The notes beneath the pieces are model-generated. The model was not told the origin of the DNA and searched no databases. It saw only the letters and a program-made list of their open reading frames with translations. Below, piece by piece: positions 7,180 through 10,180 of a stretch of 10,180 bases of DNA. The stretch is from JAHFOW01 sp964370795. Lineage in GTDB: Bacteria > Planctomycetota > Brocadiia > Brocadiales > Brocadiaceae. Each line of letters starts with the position of its first letter. The stretch's first letter is position 1. A program made the position numbers and the translations under genes. Location: positions 1-10,180 of the forward strand of contig CAYJME010000111.1 of the NCBI GenBank assembly GCA_964370795.1, given 5' to 3'.

Positions 7180-7751
7180 TTACACTTCAAATGTTTCAGG
7201 CTTTTCAGAATGTACGCTAACTTGGTAATCTCCGGAAGCATTTTGAATGTTAGAGAAAACCCATCCATCTCTGTTTCCGGCGTGCCCAGTTTGAAACATG
7301 CCAGCTCTTAAGGGATTAATGTCAAGACTTTTAACAGTCTGTGCAACAACTTTTAAATACAAATTACTAACAGGGTACGGAGTCAATAGATGTAATTTTC
7401 GCGAGACCTAAACATCCCATTTTCTGGCACGTTTGCCTCAAGCTGTTTAACTTCAAGTTGGGGTTTAGGTAAATTTTGAGTGATAAAAACATTTTGAGCA
7501 GTGATGCCGCCTTGTTGATTATGACTCGTAATATTCACTATTGTGTTGTTTTCAGATTTCTTTTCCATAGGCTTGATTCCAGCAGGTTTTAATCCAAGAT
7601 AGGTTAATATTGCAACAACGGCTGCTGCAGCACTTAACCAACCCCAAATCATTTTACTTCGGGATTCAGGCTTAGGAACATCACCCATATTCAGATGAAC
7701 GTTCTACGCCGTAATTCCACCGGACTGATTTTTACTTTCGATATTTGTCAT
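7180..7751 (-). pseudogene. Membrane-anchored cassette protein with duplicated GGITAQNV motif; amber codon and frameshift
   Basis: The frame from ATG 7749-7751 reads MTNIESKNQSGGITA, then TAG (7704-7706), then NVHLNMGDVPKPESRSK, a transmembrane segment (WGWLSAAAAVVAILTYLGL, about residues 36-54), a linker, then IVNITSHNQQGGITAQNVFI. The N-terminal and internal motifs match closely, and the TAG falls exactly where the second copy has Q (CAG), so a CAG-to-TAG change is the simple explanation. Translation could restart at ATG 7686-7688. A second lesion lies in the T-run at plus 7396-7399: adding one base joins MFRSR to (E)KLHLLTPYPVSNLYLKVVAQ and the rest down to TAA 7180-7182, giving about 190 residues. 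The C-terminal part has no family I recognise. The function is unknown; the short NQxGGITA repeat is of the kind seen in small membrane-linked or beta-structured proteins. Confidence 0.72.
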
Positions 7752-7765
7752 AATTTATTCAGGCC

Positions 7766-7858
7766 GTATAACGACCCAGCTCACCATCGGGCGATTTATA
7801 AAAGTTTATTTCAAAACAAATGGGCTAATAGCCCGTCTGGTGCAGCACCTTGTTATGC
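7766..7858 (-). repeat. attC site of the three-TM-protein cassette
   Basis: In gene orientation R'' is GCATAAC (plus 7852-7858) and R' is GTTATAC (plus 7766-7772). The arms GCTGCACCAGACGGGC and GCCCGATGGTGAGC pair with an unpaired G in the left arm plus a small internal mismatch. R'' extended to AGGCATAAC is the exact complement of the cassette 5' end (GTTATGCCT at 8207-8215). Confidence 0.88.
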
Positions 7859-8197
7859 CTAGACACTAATGCCTAGAATCATAAACCCACAAAAAAACCA
7901 TAAGATTATTGCAACTAAAGAGAGTGTAATTTTTTTGGATAGTGTTTCACTCTGCAATATGTGCCAACAAATTATTAAGAATGCTGATGAAGTGAGAAGA
8001 TAAAATAGAATGCCTTTTATCCCAAACCACAAGGGAGCAATAGGTCCAGCCCAAAGAGATGAAACCCCCGGTGATCCCATTTTCAGTTTGTAATTTGGCT
8101 CAGATGGAAATATGAACAACGAGAAAATGACACTCAAGATCAAATAATCCCCAATAATAAAAAGAAGATATTTATATTTTTGAATTGCCTTTTCCAT
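7859..8197 (-). CDS. Small three-TM membrane protein of an integron cassette, function unknown
   Basis: This is a 112-residue protein with a short basic N-terminus (MEKAIQKYKY) and three likely membrane spans at about residues 11-30 (LLFIIGDYLILSVIFSLFIF), 56-79 (LWFGIKGILFYLLTSSAFLIICWH) in part, and 91-110 (TLSLVAIILWFFCGFMILGI). A roughly 25-residue polar loop lies between the first two. I recognise no family. The ATG (8195-8197) lies 17 bp inside the cassette and has no convincing Shine-Dalgarno, so translation may depend on the array transcript. The TAG stop abuts the attC R'' box. It is the only single-gene cassette here with an undamaged frame. Small membrane proteins in cassettes are sometimes defence effectors; that is inference only. 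Confidence 0.75.
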   Translation of the reverse strand: MEKAIQKYKYLLFIIGDYLILSVIFSLFIFPSEPNYKLKMGSPGVSSLWAGPIAPLWFGIKGILFYLLTSSAFLIICWHILQSETLSKKITLSLVAIILWFFCGFMILGISV

Positions 8198-8208
8198 TTA
8201 TATGAGAG

Positions 8209-8280
8209 GCATAACGCCGAAGCTCACACGCAAAAAGCCCGCGTAGCGGGTTTTTTGTCGTGTGCAGCGTCTTGTTAGGC
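8209..8280 (-). repeat. attC site of the HhH-protein cassette (first in array)
   Basis: In gene orientation R'' is GCCTAAC (plus 8274-8280) and R' is GTTATGC (plus 8209-8215). The arms GCTGCACACG and CGTGTGAGC pair with a single unpaired G in the left arm. The variable centre is itself a strong hairpin (AAAACCCGC...GCGGGCTTTT) that could also act as a transcription terminator between cassettes. It is the most canonical attC of the set. Confidence 0.92.
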
Positions 8281-8296
8281 GCGGGCTTAGCAGTTG

Positions 8297-8980
8297 CTAA
8301 TGGCATGATGTATTAGCCTGGGATTGCATATGATCCCATATGCGTGCGTCGAGAGAAGTAGCCGATATGCCCATCTTGACTGCCACATTTTTTAACGCAG
8401 TGATGCCATGTTCCTCTGAAACTGAATTACCAAGCACTCCTCTTAGAAAATTTGCCACATGGCGATCTAGCTTTATTGAGTTGACTCCTTCTATATACCA
8501 AAGCAACTACTCATATGCTCGTGGACCAAGACCATGAATCTTTCCCAAGAAATTTTCTTTGGGTGTTTCCGAGGCCCACCTCGTTAAGGCTGCACGGTCA
8601 TCCAACTCTGGGTGAAATTTTCTACACCAGTCAGATAGGTAATCTACCAATTGTGCTAGTTGTTTAGCTTTCTGCCATTCTTTGTTTTTCCAAAGGGCAT
8701 CGGAAAATTTTTTCCAATCACCAGTATCACCAACTATTTCCCTATAAACTGCGCTGAATGCTTCAAGCGGTTCTTTGGATAAATAGCCATACTGGCCGCC
8801 TTCGAATCGCTGTCTCGCAGGTAGTGCGTGTGAATACCATTTCCGATTCAGGCTTAAAACCGTTGACATAGCTATCAAAAGTGGACTTCCAAATACGTGT
8901 GCTTCTTCTTCAATGACACTCGTTTCCGGTAGTTTTAAGCATGCCGCATGCAGCTTATCTAATTGTTGTTCTGTAATCAT
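8297..8980 (-). pseudogene. Helix-hairpin-helix (EndoIII-like) cassette protein with an in-frame amber codon
   Basis: A single frame of 227 codons runs from ATG 8978-8980 to TAG 8297-8299, interrupted only by a TAG at 8504-8506 (codon 158). The order is an alpha-helical N-terminal half, then GKIHGLGPRAYE (146-157), the stop, and LLWYIEGVNSIKLDRHVANF. This matches the helix-hairpin-helix plus LDxHV of the HhH-GPD superfamily: the spacing from the first hairpin G to the D (150 to 172) is the same as in endonuclease III. The interrupted position is hydrophobic in that family, so Trp (TGG), Leu or Tyr is the likely ancestral residue. No C-terminal Fe-S cysteine loop is present, so glycosylase activity is not assured. 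A CGGAG Shine-Dalgarno precedes the ATG. The N-terminal fragment alone would lack the aspartate. It could be a nonsense mutation, readthrough or a sequence error. Confidence 0.7.
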
Positions 8981-9002
8981 TGGATACTCCGTTCCGAGCA
9001 GC

Positions 9003-9009
9003 GCCTAAC
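9003..9009 (-). other. Cassette junction (core site) at the 5' end of the array
   Basis: GTTAGGC in gene orientation, extended to GTTAGGCGC, is the exact complement of the R'' end of the first attC (GCGCCTAAC). It marks where cassette 1 begins. I find no convincing paired arm upstream on the 9010-9217 side, so this could be the conserved end of an attI site or of a decayed attC. Confidence 0.65.
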
Positions 9010-9027
9010 ATTCATTTTTATCTTTAT

Positions 9028-9070
9028 TCTATAAATTGGTTGTTTTATTTTTTACAACGTCAGTTATCAA
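9028..9070 (-). promoter_or_regulatory. Candidate promoter(s) driving the cassette array (Pc-like)
   Basis: On the minus strand TTGATA (plus 9065-9070) and TAAAAC (plus 9042-9047) are separated by 17 bp. A second overlapping pair, TTGTAA (9052-9057) and TATAGA (9028-9033), is separated by 18 bp. Either would fire into cassette 1 from just upstream of its junction, the position expected of an integron Pc promoter. The region is very AT-rich, so chance matches are likely. Confidence 0.35.
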
Positions 9071-9082
9071 CCAATAATTTGA

Positions 9083-9131
9083 AAAATTGTGTTGAAATAT
9101 AGATTTAAATTCTATATTTCAACACAATTTT
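9083..9131. repeat. Perfect 21-bp inverted repeat, 7-nt loop (possible bidirectional terminator)
   Basis: Arms AAATTGTGTTGAAATATAGA (9084-9103) and its exact complement (9111-9130), plus one further A-T pair, flank TTTAAAT. It lies about 90 bp past the stop of the TPR gene, with T-rich tails on both sides. As an AT-rich stem it is an unusual terminator. It could instead be a protein-binding site or the relic of a small mobile element. It is not an attC: there are no core-site ends and no asymmetric unpaired base. Confidence 0.6.
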
Positions 9132-9217
9132 ATTGATATAGGGAATTCTGCTAATTATTTGGTTTTGTTGTACTTTCCTCTTTTAAAGCTCGTTAGGAAG
9201 GCAGGTGAACATGGTCA

Positions 9218-10180
9218 TTATTTCCTGCATCCTCCCACCAATTTTTGATAAATTGCAAATTCCCGTTGCGCCTCTTCTTTCATACCCTTTCTCTCGTAAA
9301 TGACACTCAATCCACAATGTGCTTTTGCGAAATTAGGGTCAATCCTGATCATCTCTTCGAGTGCATTTGCCGCTTCATCGAGGATTTTACTCTGAGAATA
9401 TGCGCTTCCGAGATCAAAATATACTGCGGGGTTATAAGGATTTATTTCGATGGCCTTTTGAAGTGCGGTAATTGCTTCATCGAGTGCCCTTTTGTCAGAA
9501 TAGGGGTTCTGGATATTATAATGGGCTGCTGCTGCCTTTTGTACTGTGGTTAAGGCATTCATAATTATCCGCTTGTCAGCGTATGCCTTGCCAAGTCTAT
9601 AATGCGCTTCGGCATTTTTCTTGTCGAGTTTTACAACAGTGCTGAATTCATCAATAGCCTTGTCAAATAATTTTTCGTCAGAATAAACAATACCCAGGCT
9701 ATAATGTACTTGAGCATTTTTAGGATTAATTTCTATGGATTTTTTGTAGGCGTCTATGGCATTTACTGAGCTGCCTTTTGCATAATATGTCAGGCCAAGA
9801 TGATAAAACGCCGAGGCATGATGAGGATTGATATCCACGACCTTTTTGAATTCACAGAGCGCCTCGTCCAGTTGTTTATTATCCAGATAGATTTGGCCAA
9901 GGCCAAAATGGGCGTCTCCGTAATTCGGGTTAATCCCGATAGCCTTCCTGAATGCCTGAATAGCCGCATCTGCTGTTTTCTCTCCTGCGTGCGCCATTCC
10001 CAGATTATAGTGGACTACCGCATTTTGAGGGTTAATTTCTATTGATTTTTTATACTCCTGAATGGCCTCGTGAAACATCCCTTTTGAGGTGTAAATATCG
10101 CCGAGTTTACTGTGGGCTGGTTCGTTACCGGGGAACAGTTGTGTTACGGACAAAAGCGCAGTTATTGCATCGTCCAAAAG
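9218..10180 (-). CDS. Tetratricopeptide-repeat protein, C-terminal part (5' end outside window)
   Basis: About 320 residues are visible, made almost wholly of 34-residue TPR units of the form xAHYNLGxAYxxKxxxDEAIxxFxKAIEINPxNA; I count about ten. The unit ending in NALTTVQKA is shortened by several residues and runs straight into AAAHYNIQNPY, suggesting an internal deletion between repeats. The first visible codons (LDDAITALLSVTQLFPG) already lie inside a repeat and there is no convincing start, so the gene continues beyond 10180. TPR arrays are protein-interaction scaffolds. In this repeat style they often sit next to glycosyltransferase or secretion domains, which would be in the missing N-terminal part. 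It ends with TAA at 9218-9220 about 200 bp before the cassette array and is probably unrelated to it. Confidence 0.88.
   Translation of the reverse strand, partial: LLDDAITALLSVTQLFPGNEPAHSKLGDIYTSKGMFHEAIQEYKKSIEINPQNAVVHYNLGMAHAGEKTADAAIQAFRKAIGINPNYGDAHFGLGQIYLDNKQLDEALCEFKKVVDINPHHASAFYHLGLTYYAKGSSVNAIDAYKKSIEINPKNAQVHYSLGIVYSDEKLFDKAIDEFSTVVKLDKKNAEAHYRLGKAYADKRIIMNALTTVQKAAAAHYNIQNPYSDKRALDEAITALQKAIEINPYNPAVYFDLGSAYSQSKILDEAANALEEMIRIDPNFAKAHCGLSVIYERKGMKEEAQREFAIYQKLVGGCRK

Larger units (their letters stand above)
4680..9008 (-). mobile_element. Integron gene-cassette array, five cassettes, no integrase in window
   Basis: Five attC sites separate five cassettes, all read on the minus strand. 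Taking the cut after the G of GTTRRRY, the cassettes are: 8215-9008 (HhH protein), 7772-8214 (three-TM protein), 7068-7771 (GGITAQNV protein), 6506-7067 (toxin-antitoxin) and 4680-6505 (restriction-modification). The logic is self-consistent. For each cassette the 5' core site should be complementary to the R'' box of its own attC. This holds exactly in cassette 1 (GTTAGGCGC/GCGCCTAAC), cassette 2 (GTTATGCCT/AGGCATAAC), cassette 3 (GTTATACGGCC/GGCCGTATAAC) and cassette 5 (GTTGGGT/ACCCAAC), and at 6 of 7 bases in cassette 4. Genes are closely packed against the attC sites. No intI is visible, so this is either a CALIN or part of a larger integron. Confidence 0.88.

Noticed and set aside
8504..8506. 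Genome-wide recoding of TAG as glutamine
   Set aside because: TAG also serves as the natural terminator at 7859-7861 and 8297-8299, and by alignment with endonuclease III the interrupted HhH position should be hydrophobic, not Gln. Nonsense mutation is simpler.
4680..9008. CRISPR array
   Set aside because: The repeated palindromes are 60-99 bp, differ in sequence and are separated by genes; they are attC sites, not direct repeats with spacers.
9003..9201. A sixth, long attC between GTTAGGC at 9003-9009 and CCTAACG near 9195-9201
   Set aside because: The end boxes match at 6 of 7 bases, but the adjacent inner arms do not pair and the only hairpin is a symmetric AT-rich one without the unpaired base typical of attC.

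Overview
The window is best read as a bacterial chromosome segment of moderate G+C, with all intact genes on the minus strand. No gene in it fixes the taxonomy. The addB-xerD pair and the TPR protein made me think of a planctomycete of the anammox (Brocadiales) type, but that is impression, not evidence.

Layout, left to right. Positions 1-300 hold an unassigned stretch and the plus-strand 3' remnant of a ParE-type toxin gene. Positions 383-4566 (minus) form a two-gene operon: an AddB-like Fe-S nuclease followed by a complete XerD recombinase, with a 4-bp GTGA overlap and a plausible sigma70-type promoter in front. Positions 4680-9008 are the core of the window, an integron gene-cassette array. 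I see five attC sites (4674-4733, 6500-6559, 7062-7160, 7766-7858, 8209-8280). All have RYYYAAC/GTTRRRY-like ends, an internal hairpin and a one-base asymmetry between the stem arms. For four of the five cassettes the 5' core site is exactly complementary to the R'' box of that cassette's own attC; the fifth matches at 6 of 7 bases. This defines five cassettes read in the same direction: (1) a helix-hairpin-helix protein with an internal amber codon; (2) a small three-TM membrane protein; (3) a membrane-anchored protein with a repeated NQxGGITAQNV motif, broken by an amber codon and a frameshift; (4) an intact toxin-antitoxin pair; (5) a type II restriction-modification pair, with a frameshifted adenine methylase and an HNH endonuclease split by a roughly 95-bp hairpin-rich insertion. 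Positions 9010-9217 are AT-rich and hold a candidate array promoter and a perfect 21-bp inverted repeat. Positions 9218-10180 encode the C-terminal part of a TPR protein that continues past the window.

No integron integrase is visible. The only tyrosine recombinase is XerD, and the region upstream of cassette 1, where attI and intI would normally lie, is occupied by the TPR gene. The array may be a CALIN (attC cluster lacking an integrase) or the far part of a larger integron. Three of five cassettes carry disrupted genes; the intact ones are the toxin-antitoxin pair, which can stabilise an array, and the small membrane protein. Two of the disruptions are single-base losses in homopolymers, so sequencing error must be excluded before calling them decay.
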